64,000 bases of DNA, from the NCBI GenBank assembly GCA_035772405.1, contig JAYKKM010000016.1:642501-706500 (forward strand), in the 5' to 3' direction. A program made the translations under genes and the position numbers. Shown here in pieces: positions 48,256 through 60,490 of this stretch (position 1 is the first letter of the stretch; every line of letters begins with the position of its first letter). Source of the DNA: Chrysogorgia sp. JL179-B06. Its lineage: Eukaryota > Cnidaria > Anthozoa > Scleralcyonacea > Chrysogorgiidae. The notes under the pieces were generated by a model that worked only from the letters and a program-made list of their open reading frames with translations, was not told the DNA's origin and searched no databases.

Positions 48256-51200
48256 TCAGTCTTCACCTTCTATAGCACCTAGCAGTCTTTGCCTTAAAAC
48301 AGTCACTCCGCCCTTAGCATCCAGTACTCTTTCTTTAAGTGCAGCAACTAATGCTGCTTTACCCATAGTCATAGGATCACTAATTAATTGCACTATATTT
48401 GAACTATGTTGACTCTGAACATGTGCTGCAAGAGATGCCTTATCAGAAAACCTGCTTGAAAATTGTGAGCATTTCATTGGAAGAATAATATCAATTATAG
48501 CATCAGAGAACTGTCCATTTCTAGCACACTCAACTATGTCTACACTATCTAAACATGTCTGACATTCATTATTACCATCCTTGGCATCCCTTCCACAATT
48601 ACATTTTCCTTCATAAGAACAATGTTTCGGAACACGAGGAAAATAATGTGAGGAATATGAAGAAGGTTGAGGGCAAAACTCTGGAATGTAAAAGCACCGG
48701 ATATACTCTGCTCTAAAAACCTGCCACCATTTATTGTCAGTAACCGTATCTGATGTATGACGATTTGATAAAGAAAGATCTTTCTTTATACCAGCATGTT
48801 TGGACTCTTTTGACTGACAACTAACTATTCCATAACCAATACTGTGCTCTTGGTACAGTTTAACTGCATGATATTGAAGAGCACAGCCCATTGTCCAGAC
48901 AGTCAATGATACTCTAGTAGAAAAAAATAGTGCATGTAAATTATAATAAATCTGAAGAGTTTCAGATAGTAATTCTAAATCAGAGTTATTAAGATCTAGT
49001 TTGTTAAACAGTGATCCAGCATCTCTAAGCATTTGTCCAATCTTAGAAAGGGCAAAACGTAAAAGAACTTGGGCTTTAGATTCATTCTGCAGTGCAAGAC
49101 AATCTACCAACCGATAATGAAATTGAGCCAACTTAATAGCCTGTGCTCCAATAAGTCTAACCTGCAATTTATTGTGGCATGTTTTGGTGTTATCATGGAT
49201 CTCTTTGACATACTTAGCAATAAATGGTAACCCTACACCGAGTACCACATTTCGAACAGTTGCACAGCTAATACCATGGGCATTCCTAAGAGTAGCCATG
49301 AGATTTTCATTTTGCTGTGAAGCACATTCCACTGTTCTTATCCTAGCACCAGCACCAGAAGAGCCAACTTCATTTTGAGTCATCGGGCGATTGTTACTGT
49401 TTATGACATGACTCATGTTAGTTTCTGTTTGTGTGTCACTGGACCTTCTAACACAGAGATAAATTCATCATATTTACCTCTAACAAGAAATTCATGGTAC
49501 ACTAAATCAAAAAAATCTTGCCAACAGTTGATTTCACAGTGCAAGGGTTCAGGCCTGAGCCTGTTTGCATATATACCTATTCGTGGAGGACCAAACGTCC
49601 TCACACCATTTGCAGCTAGAAATTCAAGCGTTTTTTCATGTTTAGTTTTCTCACTAAGGTTACTTGACTCATCAAGTTTAGCCTTGAATGCTGTTATCAT
49701 TTCAACATGTCTTGCTCTTGTTTCAGAAGTAGTAACTTCCCATGTTGTACCAATTTTTCCATTTGGAACATATAGAGTAAATTTAGAAACCTTGGCATAA
49801 GGAGATGGGTAAGTAGCAGATTGGCTGACTTCATTAGCAGCCCATGTTTGCCATGACTGGTCAGCAGAGAGTTGAAATTCAAATGAACAAATTTGTTCAT
49901 ATATTGTGAAGTTGCTTCCTTCTAAGAGTAACATTTCTTGAGTATGCTGTTGCCAGATGTCTGACAAGATGGCATCTTTTTCACCAACACTCAAACCATG
50001 AAGTATATACTGATAATCTCGACTTCGCAACTGAAGCCCAAAATTCCAGCATGTCAATGTACCTATTGACATAGTAAGCGAGCTTGTCTCAGGAGCACCA
50101 TCATCACCAAATTGAAAAATGAAATGGTTAACCTTGCCATATTAAATCAAATCAATCTTTTTGCCAAATAAGGAAGTCTTAAATGCAGATCTGCAATCAC
50201 AAAGCTGACTAGTGTACGACAGACACCAAGACCACCTGGTACTAAATTTACATGGCCAATATCAATGCTCTTTGCAAATGCATCAAGTTTATCTAGTGAT
50301 ACTAACTTAGGCATGTGAATTTCTACATTATTAACCTTTTTATTCCTTGGAACCCATGTTTCCTTGTCTGGGTCAAACAATAAATTCAAAGTCCTACACT
50401 GGAACCTATACTTCCTACTCGAAATATAGTTGTTGTACTTCAATACCAATGCCTGTTTAAGTGCAGCATCAGATGACTCAAACTTCTTAGTGATAGCATT
50501 AAAATGTCCATACAAAAACCTGCCATACTTAAAATTAGCTATAAGATTTTCAAGTTGTTTGCTTGATCCCAAGGACACAAGCAAATCCCATGCACCATAT
50601 AAAGCCCCTTCTCCACCACCATGAATAAACTGCATAACATCTTTACTCTCATATCGACGCGTATACCTAGTGGTCGACTTAGGCTCATTTACCATATCAA
50701 ATGATGTAGGGTTTCCCAGCCGTTTTGTTCGGGAGCCTAACTTTCTCTCAATGACAGATTTGAGCTTGCTGTGCTCAATTTGTTTTAAATTCAGCCTACA
50801 GGACATATCATTAAATTTTTCTGTTGATTCCTCAAGTTGTTGTTTTACATGATCTGCAGAATTCATGATGGCAGATACATGCTCAACTAAGATAAACAAA
50901 CAAATAATACATTTTCAGCTCACATGCATATCTAGGATTTAACATTTAAATTAAATTTATAATAAGAACATATTAAGACATATTGCAATATATATTCTAT
51001 ACTATTATAATTATTTATGCTATTATAATTTGAACCATTTAAATCACCTGCAACTTTTTCTTTCTTCTTGCATAAATCAATCGTGCTTGACAACAATTCA
51101 TCTGTACAAATTTAGAGAAATTATATTATTTGGTATTAAATCTCAAATATATCAAAGTCCAGCTTTCTATGTAAAATAATATACCTTCTCCCGCCAAAAC

Positions 51201-51690
51201 TTCAACTTCTGACTGTAATTAAACCTCGGACCGGTTGATAAATCGAGGGAAATTTGGGAGTTTATATAAATTATACAGCACAAATATCAACAAGGACAAA
51301 TTCTATAGAATCAAATTGAATCGCAAACACAGTACACCTAATAAAGTGAAAGCAATCAAAATACCTTTTTGCTTCTGGGCATCAGCGATTAGGGCCTCAG
51401 ATGTTCTTCCTATTTCATCGGTATTTCTCCTTAGTTCAATATCGTTCAAGCGAAGCGTTTCTTCCCGCTCTAGCTGTTCAGCGTCTAATCGCTCTCGTAT
51501 TTCCTTCTCCTTCTGGCAAATTCTTGACTTCAGCGTACAATTCCAAAACTTTACGTTTCTTTGCCTATTTGAGTCACACTTGCCACGATGTAAATGTCGT
51601 TTGGAGCAATTTATCCTTCTTCTACACAGCTCAAGTGTAACAGAGCAACAAAAGACGACAATCAATATGGCGGCCAATATGACTGACATC
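48256..51690 (-). CDS. Nearly complete spliced gene of an uncharacterised multicopy family with a C-terminal SAP domain
   Basis: Likely exons are about 51690-51366 (coiled coil, ends before a GT donor), 51212-51185, 51101-51048 and 50886-48256. The large exon has three frames. The first (50886-50147) has ESKDVMQFIHGGGEGALYGA and VIADLHLRLPYLAKR. The second (to 49413) has YILHGLSVGEKDAILSDIWQ, QSATYPSPYA and a GPPRIGIYANRLRPEPLHCE-INCWQDFFDL box. The third has RLIGAQAIKLAQFHYRLVDC, IGYGIVSCQSKESKHAGIKK, cysteine pairs (CNCGRDAK, CQTCLD), a C2H2-like site and a final SAP-type DNA-binding helix pair (MGKAALVAALKERVLDAKGG...LRQRLL). Two disruptions (near 50147 and 49413) make this copy doubtful. 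It is probably transposon-associated; function unknown. Confidence 0.6.
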
Positions 51691-51720
51691 AGAGGGCAAA
51701 TCAAAATGTGTATTTAAAAT

Positions 51721-53132
51721 GCAAATTTACCTTTCCAAAGCTTCCTCCTACATTAATAAATCATGAGTTTGAATGTTCGCGGTAACTTTTGCTTTGCCAG
51801 AATCACCATGAACCATCCGTCTAGTTTACCTGGACGGTAATTGGTCAAAAAACCATCAAAAAATAATTCGATGGTTTATTTCTTCAAATCAAAGCGTCCA
51901 ATTTAAAATATTTAAAAGCGAAAAAAAAGCGCTAACCATTGGTAATAAATAGCGACGTTAATTTTCGCTCTCCCACTTTTAAGACGGCAGTTTAAATAGG
52001 GAATTGACCATGGCATACGGATAGGACACATCACGGAAGCAAGGTAATTCTCTGAAGAAAAACTGACGTATGGCAATAATTATTTCTTTAATTACTAGAA
52101 CAAAGGTTTATCTTAGATATTTCATTTTAACCAGCTTTACATTGAAAATAGATTATTGTGTTTTCCAAGCCAAACTAGGTGCTTTTATGAGTTGCGAGTC
52201 CGTCGTTAAATGTTACGTCATATCCGCTGACCAAGTAAATATGTTTGCTGACGCATATTATTGCCGATGGGAGAATTTTTACGCTTTTCCGGCAGCATGC
52301 CACATGGGGAGTGAGTTTCATAATGTATGTATGTATGTATGTAATACAATATTGGTATTGTTTAAACATATTTTGTATTGTGTTTACTTTACCTTATGAG
52401 CAGGCCATGCTCATCTACTGTATAGTGGGTTTACAGATGTACATGTAGGTGTTGATTTTAATTAGATTTTTATAGGCCCTGTAATAGTAAACATTAAAGG
52501 AACAAACCACAACACAGGTTTCATATGAAAACTTTTATTTCTATTAATAGCTTTATTAGCAAACATTTATTATGGGTACTATTATACACCAATCAATGTT
52601 ACGCCCCCGGGACTTTGATTGTTATTTTTGCCCTGAGGGAAGGGCTATTTGATTTTTATACTAGTCTTTTATACTGTGGGGAATTTGATTACGAAATTGC
52701 ATGAAATATCAAATGCCCCACATATGCCCAATACCCCCCCCCCCTTTTGAGTTTAACATTGATAGGTGCATTAGTCAGACAAGAAACAAAACTGACTATA
52801 AACAAATATTCTTGCCAACACTTCCCTTTTGCTGAATAAAATTATCTAGTTTTAGCCAGAATAACATAATCAAGGCTGTCTTTGCATAAATAGGTCAAAG
52901 GAATAGTATTTAGCCCATTCATCAATAGTTGGTCTCTCTCTTGTGCTTAAAAAACAATCCAGCTTTTATAGCCAAAAATAAGGTGACGAGTACATGGACC
53001 GGGCTGACCCAGTTAACTGAGCTCATGCAATTCACAAAAATCTAAAACAAATTTAGGTTTTTGTTTATAATTAAGTAAATCTAATATTGATCCCAAATTT
53101 AGTTTATACATGTTTCACAGTATAAAGCTAAT
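51721..53132. other. Gene-free stretch
   Basis: AT-rich sequence with a short (ATGT)n run at 52325-52345 and a C-run near 52735-52745. Nothing coding was recognised. Confidence 0.4.
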
Positions 53133-53299
53133 AGGGCTTTCCAATTACACGACCAGACCGGTCTGTCCGGCAATATTTTGCTAAATCGAACACGATACGT
53201 TTTAGGAGTGCGGCTGGTCTACCAGGAAAATTTGGGCCTAATCAAGACGAGGTACATTTTTCCGGACTAACCAGTCTGATCGTGTAAATGGAAAGCCCC
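53133..53299. mobile_element. Small MITE with AGGGCTTTCCA...TGGAAAGCCCC ends
   Basis: About 167 bases. The inverted repeats extend to GTGTAA/TTACAC and the (G/C)ACCAGACCGG(T) block, near-perfect over 25 bases. Confidence 0.75.
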
Positions 53300-53647
53300 G
53301 TAAGATCCTACAATCAATTGTGTCAATAACCCTACCAGCCCGATTCCATGTATTTATCCCCTAAGGGTTTTGCTTTTTACAACTGAAATCATCTGGTGTT
53401 GGCCAGAGTAAAATACTAAGACCACCACACTTAGTGAAAGCATGAATCAATCAGATTATCCCTTTCACAACTAGATTTCTTCCTTGTTTCAGAATCATCC
53501 TCAGAGAAACATACGGACATTTTCATGATTTCTTACACTGCTAAATCAATAAAAATAATTGAACTCAAAAGGGAAACCAGCTCACCACTCAACCTGTTGA
53601 GATATGAGTGTTAAGTTGTCACAATAAAACACGCCTCCAATCACTAT

Positions 53648-53712
53648 GCGGTTTGATAGCTCAACAGGTAGAGAGCTAACTGGTATCTTGAAGGTGCGAG
53701 TTCAAATACCGC
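53648..53712 (+). mobile_element. tRNA-like SINE head
   Basis: GCGGTTTGATAGCTCAACAG followed by GTAGAG and GAGTTCAAATACCGC gives pol III A-like and B-like boxes and a closable acceptor stem (GCGGT/ACCGC). The anticodon arm is poor, so a SINE or tRNA pseudogene is more likely than a functional tRNA. Confidence 0.45.
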
Positions 53713-54801
53713 TCAAATCAGGCGAAATATTTTGCTTGATTTTGCAGTCAAGACAAAAGAAAAAGTATTAAATTGAGTTATCCACTCAATTGAGGTATGG
53801 CACTTGCCAGGGAATAATAAACCAGTAGCCTTTGAACGACACAGCTTTTGCGAAATGATTTTGCAACCTCCTTCAAACATGAATCCACCAAGGCTAGGGA
53901 CCAACCATTTCGAGTTTATTCCCCTCAACTTCTTCGAGTAAGGGATCCATGACATCCATCTCTTTCTTGCCATAATCTGGCTTATTTTCTGCTCCATCTA
54001 ACAGCATTAATTCACTCCCGCTCCACCGAAAATTTCATCTCTGTCAGTAAAGTATTCCAAAACCTTTCGCCACGCTCCAATGACGCCCAAAAGCACCTTA
54101 TTTTTAATTTAGAACTTTCCTCACTGTTGTTTTCCGTTCGGATTGTCCGCCATCTTTGATTTTTTGCTTACTCTAATGGCACACAGCGCTAACAATACGT
54201 TCCCGCGCAAGTGGGAGAAAACGTGTTTCTTCAAGTTCTTGCTGCGTAATGAGTGATGGCAGTCAATCCGTCAAACTATTACTTTTATAATGAAGGAAAA
54301 TTTCGAGTGTTGGAATACATACATTTTAAGACCAAACCGGGACCAGTTGCGAAAAATGCAACTTAGCGGCCTTCCTGTAGAGTTACTGATGAATACTGGA
54401 TAATTACAACTATTCGCTTTTAACAAAGGTTGTTTACAAAACTAAACTAATAAAGGTTCTTACATTTAATTGCACGATTGACGTCACCTGGTGCAATATG
54501 AAAAACTAATATTGCACGCTATGACGTTTTTCCCACGATGCAGTTGTTTAATAGGTGATAAAGTAAAAAATATTTATATATTTATAAAAATAAAAAAATA
54601 AATAAAAATAAAAAAGTTAATCTTTTAAATAAATGTCGACTGCTGTTATTTATTTTGTTTTTTTTAAATTTAGCGATCTGATTTAGCTAACACATGATTA
54701 TTTGATCGCGGAAATTGGACTATTGTGCAAATATTAAATTTAAGAACCTTTATTAGTTTTAATGATATTTTATTAGTTTTTATTAATTTAAGAACCTTTG
54801 T

Positions 54802-55620
54802 TGGGTAGCACGGGTGGCATATGTGGTTAGCGCGTTCCTTCTCACCTAGGAGACTTAAAGTGCACCTGACATCAAAAAATGTTATTGTCTTATTTGGAAG
54901 AACTTTTAAAACGATAAAGAAACTTCTTTTGACGATTTTCGTTTCTTTGCTTTCTTTTTGAGATATAACAGTTTGTTTGATATGCAAATGTCCGGAATTT
55001 ACGTCACACATGCATAATGACTTATTGGAGAAATGTGTGTATCTCTTTCATTCTCGAACGAAATCCTTTAAAATTGAGAGGATTGGTGTTGTGGGAGAAA
55101 CACGCACACGTGTTATTCACACTTTAGTGTTTTTATTTCATGAACGCAAAGATATATAACACTCTCTGATAACTCATCATGCATGTGTGACGTAAATTTC
55201 GGACATTTGCATAGCAAACAAACTGATATATCTCAAAAAGAAAGCGAAGAAACGAAAATCTTCAAAATAAGTTACTTTATCATTTTAAAAGTTCTTCCAA
55301 ATAAGACAATAAAACATTTTGATGTCAGGTGCACTTTAAGTTAAGCTCGGTCCGACGCGGTGCGCACCTGGATGGGTGACTGCCCGGTATCATTCCCGAG
55401 CTGGCTTTAGACTCATGTGAGTAGAGTTGTTGGTTCTCTCCTGTATTTCGAGGGTTTTTCTCCGGGTTCTCCGGTTTTTCTTCCTTCTCACTAATCTATA
55501 ATCAATCAACCTTAATACTAATACTTAATCTTGTACTGTCTCGGGGTTTGATCTCAATTGGAACGCAAGTTATGTTTCTCATCCCTGTCACAATTGTATT
55601 CGTGGCAAAATTCTTTAAAC
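54802..55620 (+). mobile_element. SINE with tRNA-like head and 5S-like segment, interrupted
   Basis: The head GGGTGGCATATGTGGTTAGC has the form of a pol III A box. After the nested MITE the sequence continues with CACCTGGATGGGTGACTGCC, which resembles the internal promoter part of 5S rRNA. A tail follows with TTTTTCTCCGGGTTCTCCGG, a phrase frequent in invertebrate SINE tails. Classification as SINE is by these signals only. Confidence 0.55.
54859..55335. mobile_element. TTAA-flanked MITE with long inverted ends
   Basis: The ends AGTGCACCTGACATCAAAA and TTTTGATGTCAGGTGCACT lie between TTAA copies (54855-54858, 55336-55339). The inverted homology covers about 170 bases at each end. TTAA targets are typical for piggyBac-type transposases. 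Confidence 0.9.
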
Positions 55621-55648
55621 TAAACTAAACCTTTGTAAAAAGCGAATG

Positions 55649-56226
55649 GTCGGTTTCAAAAATAGTTAGCTAAAACGGATCTTGTATACGTGGGAAACTA
55701 GCGCACACGAAGACACGATAATCCAATTCAAATATTCATGTGTTAGCTGAATCAGATCTGGTCACACGATCACATAGCCTGAGAAGATCAGACCCCCCTT
55801 TATGCCTGTATATTGTATTGTCTTATGTTATGTTATTTAATGTTATGAGGTACGTTTATGATAATGTAAGAGAATGGAAATGATGAACAAGGATTTTTGT
55901 TCTGGTTAATGTGTAATTAGGATTGCATTAGAAGAAAATTAAAATAATACACAACAAATAGAATATGGGTTTTAATAGTACAAATATCTCTCAATTCAAG
56001 TAAAAAATGTAGTATTATAATACATGGGTCAATTGTTCAAAAGGCGATTAGCTTTTTCCTGTTTAGTGGGAATTTTATGGACAGAGTCTTTTCAACTAAT
56101 TTGAAACAGAACAGTCGATTAAATTTTAACTAAGTGATTAGCGTCAATTGCCCTTTCAGCCACTGTCTTTCATGTTCTAACGATGTTAAACCAGAATCTT
56201 GTAAAAATGTTGAATATTATTAAAGG
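55649..56226. other. Gene-free stretch
   Basis: AT-rich filler with no recognisable gene or repeat. Confidence 0.4.
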
Positions 56227-56408
56227 AATACCAAATGGTTTTCCGTGCGGGATAGCGTGATCCAAACACGCGGGATGTTGCGAGACTTTCGAAAAGCGTA
56301 AAAAAAAACACGAGCCGCCTAGGCGAGTGTTTTTTAGCTTTTCGAAAGTCGAGCAACATCCCAAGTGTTTGGATCACGCTATCCTGCACGGAAAACCATT
56401 TGGTATTT
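56227..56408. repeat. Long near-perfect palindrome
   Basis: AATACCAAATGGTTTTCCGT...GCGTGATCCAAACAC is followed by its inverted copy to ACGGAAAACCATTTGGTATT, around a centre ACACGAGCCGCCTAGGCGAG. Arms of about 85 bases. It could fold into a cruciform. Confidence 0.85.
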
Positions 56409-56639
56409 GTTTTATAAAATAACGACAGTGAAACAACGGTAAACTTTATTTAAATAATTGATGAAGCATGCAATTCTCACAACAACTCTCAACTACCAAT
56501 CAAAAGAGAGTACATCTCTACCCCCCACGATTGTCATTCGACCTGAAGATTACTGAAAATAAATGATCGCAAATATAGAGCAAGGTTTTACAACGTTTTA
56601 AAATATAACAAGAGTTCAGTTCAAGTTCACTATTGCAGA

Positions 56640-58030
56640 CTGAAGTTAACATTTACATTCCCGATGGAACAACCGCTAAACATAGAATCAAAGTTCGGAA
56701 GATTTCCGATCTGAACGCTGGAAGACTGAGAGTGAGAAGTCGAGGTTGTTGTTGTCATGGCTGAGGCATATGACACTTGTTTCATCGCCAAGAGCTTGTG
56801 ACAGAACTTCACTACAGCGCTTAAGTTGTGAGGTTGATGGTCTAACGGTTGTAGTGATGCAGGGACTGCTCATTTCGATGGCCCGAAATTGACATTATGT
56901 GTCGGTTGGTTAAGCCAGTTAAAACCAAAGGGTAATTGAAGTGGCTCTTACACAGTGGTTTGTGTAGATCGTGGACAAACCAGCAGCTGCACTTATATTC
57001 TTCATCATTTCGCCGAGTTTGTTAACGCCAAGAGGACGATTTTCGTACCAGGTTGCATCAGTTGGCCTCCATTTACGCTTCGGGTACTGAAAGAAAGCTT
57101 CGCATGCCGGATTTAACTTGCTGATGTAGAGCTTTAACGCTGTGTACCCGTCGTTTTCCTCCTTCGTCCTGTACATTCGACCCATATGTTGGAAACTCTA
57201 GGTATCCTTTACTCCCCCTGGGTGATTTTTGGATGCTTCGCAATGTGTTATTGTTGCATATTCCTCACCAGTCGGATCTTGTGCAAAGATGAAGCTCTCT
57301 TTTGTCAAATTTCTCTGACCTTCGCGACCGCGACGACACCAAACTAACACGGTGTGGAACCAGACATTTCGCTGCAGTCCATGGGGATTTGAGGAATCAA
57401 ATACACCGCTTGTCTTCAGCTTTTCCAAGTCTTCGGGCTCGAGGGGAGGTTTGTGCTTTACGTTTTCTTTACCATCCTTTTTGAGCGATTTAAGCTTCGC
57501 GTTGAGGACAAGGTTGGACCTCTTAAATTCTGGGTTTCCAGATATTGTCACACCTTTGTTGCATGTGTGGTGGGGAGTTGAGATATCTCTCTAAACCATA
57601 CCTTAAACCGAGTAGGGTTGACTTGCTGTAGTCCTCCCCAGCCAGGTTTTTTACTTCGGCGTAAAACAATCGTAAATGGCTGTCCAATGTCTCATTATCC
57701 ATTTCGTGCAACTCTGTTGTAATTTGACGGACTTTGGCACATTCTTGAAAACATAATATTAACGTTTTATTTGTGGAAATTTTATTATTTCGCTTGTGAA
57801 TTGGGAATGTTGTTATTATACAGTCTATCGCGTGTAAACAAACTTACCTTTAAAAGTTTTGACAGCGTAAATTGTCTTGTATTTTGTGCTTGTGCATTTG
57901 AGACCAACTCGTTAACGTCTTCCTCTGTAGCTAGGGCGAATCTCCGTGGGTTGTTTTCATTAATTTCGCTCTCATTTATGATATTATTATTGTCAAATTC
58001 AAACCTCGAAAAATTTGTATTGTCCGACAT
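56640..58030 (-). pseudogene. Crypton-type tyrosine recombinase remnant
   Basis: Minus-strand pieces in order are the N-terminus at 58030 (MSDNTNFSRF..., RRFALATEEDVNELV), a possible intron (donor near 57848, acceptor near 57745), then ELHEMDNETLDSHLRLFYAE, STLLGLRYGLERYLNSPP (57711-57540), FKRSNLVLNAKLKSLKKDGK and PHGLQRNVWFHTVLVWCRRG (57551-57198). The catalytic half follows with NHCVRATSITL (Arg box), a GHRNEQSL-like His-x-x-Arg box and the Y-x-R-P-S/T region STSQLKRCSEVLSQALG (to about 56790). These belong to the DUF3504/Crypton family, which moves by tyrosine-recombinase chemistry. Several frameshifts are present. Confidence 0.7.
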
Positions 58031-58314
58031 TTTAAAAACCCCGGGCTATATGGCATGAACATTTCCGTGCACGGTAAGGTATTAACCAATCAGATTGCTT
58101 GTTGTATACATGTTATTTTATAATACCAGTTAACAGTATTGTTTGAACGGTTTAGTGTTCTAATTGTGCCGAGCTTAATCGTTTCCGACGTCGAATATTG
58201 TCGAACCTAATGTGTATTAGACGTTTGGAATTGCTGGCCTTACTGATAAGCACTATAAAGAATAAAAAGCTGTGCTGAAAGTTGTCTTTGTTTACTTCGT
58301 CCATGATCGTCCTA

Positions 58315-58445
58315 CGATCGTCGGTTTTAAAATTGAGTGATCGTAGCGATCGTAGCGATTATATGGAAACACGACGATCGCCGCGATCGCTGGTTTTAAA
58401 CTTGAGCGATCGTAGCGATGGTAGCGATCATATGGAAACCAGGCT
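58315..58445. repeat. GATCGTAGCGATC-rich duplicated block
   Basis: Two copies of a unit with CGATCGTCGGTTTTAAAATTGA / AGCGATCGTAGCGAT and TATGGAAAC, 65-70 bases each, the second ending TGGAAACCAGGC. It is probably part of a MITE. Confidence 0.6.
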
Positions 58446-58837
58446 TAAGCGTTCAATATAACAAAACAATGCGTATAACAAAACAAAGTATAACAAAATA
58501 TAACTAATATTATTGTCGGCAATACGATATGTTGTTATTGTCGTAGTTTACGCAAATGCATCATTCGCGTTTATAAGTCGAATGAGGTTTTTAAAGAACG
58601 AGTCGTACAGGTTGTAAATATATTTTGGTATGTTGATAATATATAAACACAGCTGCAGTCCTCTTGTGTCGATAATGTTTATTGCATCAGAAAAGTACCG
58701 GTGAAGTAGATGTAAAAATATCCGACCGGAGAAGATGCATGGTCAGACCTTGACTGATCCATAGTCATGGACATGGCCGGTGAATTAGATGTGAAAATGT
58801 CCAACCGGAGAAGAAGATGGGTACGAATGGCGTGCAC

Positions 58838-59368
58838 CACAGGACAAAATTTAAAATTTAAGGACATTTAAGGTGACCTTAAATGTTCTTAAAGTTAATC
58901 TTTAACTTTAAGTGGCATTTAAGCACTTAATTACCCACTAATAATGGTTTGCTAAAGTTCCTTAAATGGTTCGCTAAGTGCCTTTAAGTTAGACCTTAAA
59001 TCTACCCTAAATGGTTCGCTAATAGGTCTTTAAAGGGGCTATGTCACGATTTTCCTGGTTACTCAGCTAAGCGTCCTTGTTGATTTTTTGTTCAAGATAG
59101 TATACGGCAATCGTGGCCTTCCAGCTCCTTCTCCTTTCCCACCGCGATTAGACATTAAATTGTCATTACGCTTTACTTATAACTCGTCCAAAATAACCCA
59201 CCAACATGAAAATAACAAATACTAATCGAATAAATCGTTTAGCTTTCGCTTCGCTTTGATTTTGGATTCCGAATCAAAAAGTACGCTTAGCTGAGTAACC
59301 AGGCAGATCGTGACATAGCCTCTTTAAGTAAGCTTTAAGTGAACTTAATTCTTTAATTTCGTCCTGTG
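58838..59368. mobile_element. MITE with CACAGGAC ends and CTTTAAG-type subterminal repeats
   Basis: The ends CACAGGACAAAATTTAAA and TTTAATTTCGTCCTGTG form an inverted pair. Inside the left end is an array of CTTAAA/TTTAAG palindromic units. It is interrupted by a TTAA MITE at 59034-59323, which used one of these TTTAAA sites. Confidence 0.65.
59034..59323. mobile_element. TTAA-flanked MITE
   Basis: The ends AGGGGCTATGTCACGAT and ATCGTG-ACATAGCCTCT lie between TTAA copies (59030-59033, 59324-59327). Inverted homology continues to GGTTACTCAGCTAAGCG. Confidence 0.85.
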
Positions 59369-59494
59369 CACGTGCCCGTACGATCAGAGTCGCGCTTGAT
59401 ACCACAACTAAGGGGCTCGCCCCAATGAAATAATATATATTTATTTTTCAAAATATTTACAGCTTTTTCATTTATTTTTGAAACCGACCATAAG

Positions 59495-60270
59495 CTATTC
59501 GCTTTACAAAGGTTTTTACAAGCCAAACTAATAAAGGTTCTTAAATTTAATTGCAGATTGACGTCACCTGGTGCAATATGAACAACTAATATTGCGCGCT
59601 ATGACGTTTATCCAACGATGCTGTTGTTAAATGGTTGATAAAGTTAAAGTGCCCATGACCTCAAATACGATATTACTGTTATAGATGCTACATGAAGTGA
59701 AAAGTTTAATGCCAAAATATTTTATGATTTGAGCTTATAAAGATTTGTTTGTCAGAAATGCTAATGAGTGTGACGTCATTTACGGCATCATTTCGGAGAC
59801 AATACTCTACTGTTAAAGCAAATTAATCTAACTCAAACGTTGATGATGTACTTGACCGCTATAGTAAAGATTCTATCAACTTTTTCACTCAAATCCTCAA
59901 CCAGTCTATCACACGGAAAGCAGAAAAGAAAGCCAAATGCCGTAAATGACGTCACACTCATTACCATTTCTGACAAACAAATCTTTATAGCACATTAACA
60001 CAAAGCTCAAATCATAAAATATTTTGGCATTCAACTTTTCACTTCATGTAGCATCTATATCAGTAATATCGTAATTGGGGTCATGGGCACTTTAATCTTT
60101 TAAATAAATATCGACTGTTGTAGTTTATTTTGGCTTTTTTTTAATTCGGTGATCTGATTTAGCTAACACATGAATATTTAATCGCGAGAATTGGACTATC
60201 GTGCAAATATTAAATTTAAGAACCTTTATTAGTTTGGTTTGTAAAAAAAACTTTGTAAAAAGCGAATAGT
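59495..60270. mobile_element. Second copy of the TATTCGCTTT-ended MITE, with nested TTAA MITE
   Basis: CTATTCGCTTTACAAAGG on the left is matched by CTTTGTAAAAAGCGAATAG on the right, with inner AATAAAGGTTCTTAAATTTAAT and complement. Compare 54411-55648. Confidence 0.8.
59648..60091. mobile_element. TTAA-flanked MITE
   Basis: The ends AGTGCCCATGACCTCAAAT and TTGGGGTCATGGGCACT lie between TTAA copies (59644-59647, 60092-60095). The inverted arms are about 150 bases long. Confidence 0.9.
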
Positions 60271-60361
60271 TTATGGATTGTCCTATCCACCAATGAGAAA
60301 GCTTCAATTGTTTAGAAAACAATATATATTTCAACCTTTCAAAAAATATTTCATTATAACG

Positions 60362-60490
60362 ATGGCCCGTACGAAACAAACGAAACGAAGTATGTCAAGT
60401 CAAGGAAAAGACGTTGCTCGAATGCTAGAAATAAAAAACCAAGGAGAAAAAATGTTCAGGAAAGAATTAAAACGAAATGCTACACGACAA
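60362..60490 (+). other. Short basic frame starting like a histone H3 tail
   Basis: From the ATG at 60362 the frame reads MARTKQTKRSMSSQGKDVAR and stays basic and helical to about RQFGG (60500). There it runs into sequence that is the antisense of the 60480-61139 frame. The first six residues after Met equal the H3 tail ARTKQT, but the rest is not H3. It may be a chance match, a mimic or a gene fragment. Confidence 0.25.

Larger units (their letters stand above)
54411..55648. mobile_element. MITE (TATTCGCTTT...AAGCGAAT ends) containing a nested SINE and MITE
   Basis: The outer ends TATTCGCTTTTAACAAAGG and CCTTTGTAAAAAGCGAAT form an inverted pair. Inner blocks AATAAAGGTTCTTA/TAAGAACCTTTATT are also inverted. 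A second copy at 59495-60270 shows the same layout. This copy is interrupted from about 54802 to 55620 by a SINE that itself contains a TTAA MITE. Confidence 0.75.

Noticed and set aside
52070..52399. 109-codon plus-strand frame
   Set aside because: Hydrophobic composition from AT-rich DNA including an ATGT microsatellite; no motif and no context.
55340..55395. 5S rRNA gene
   Set aside because: Only the internal-promoter-like part matches; the rest of the sequence is SINE-like and interrupted by a MITE.
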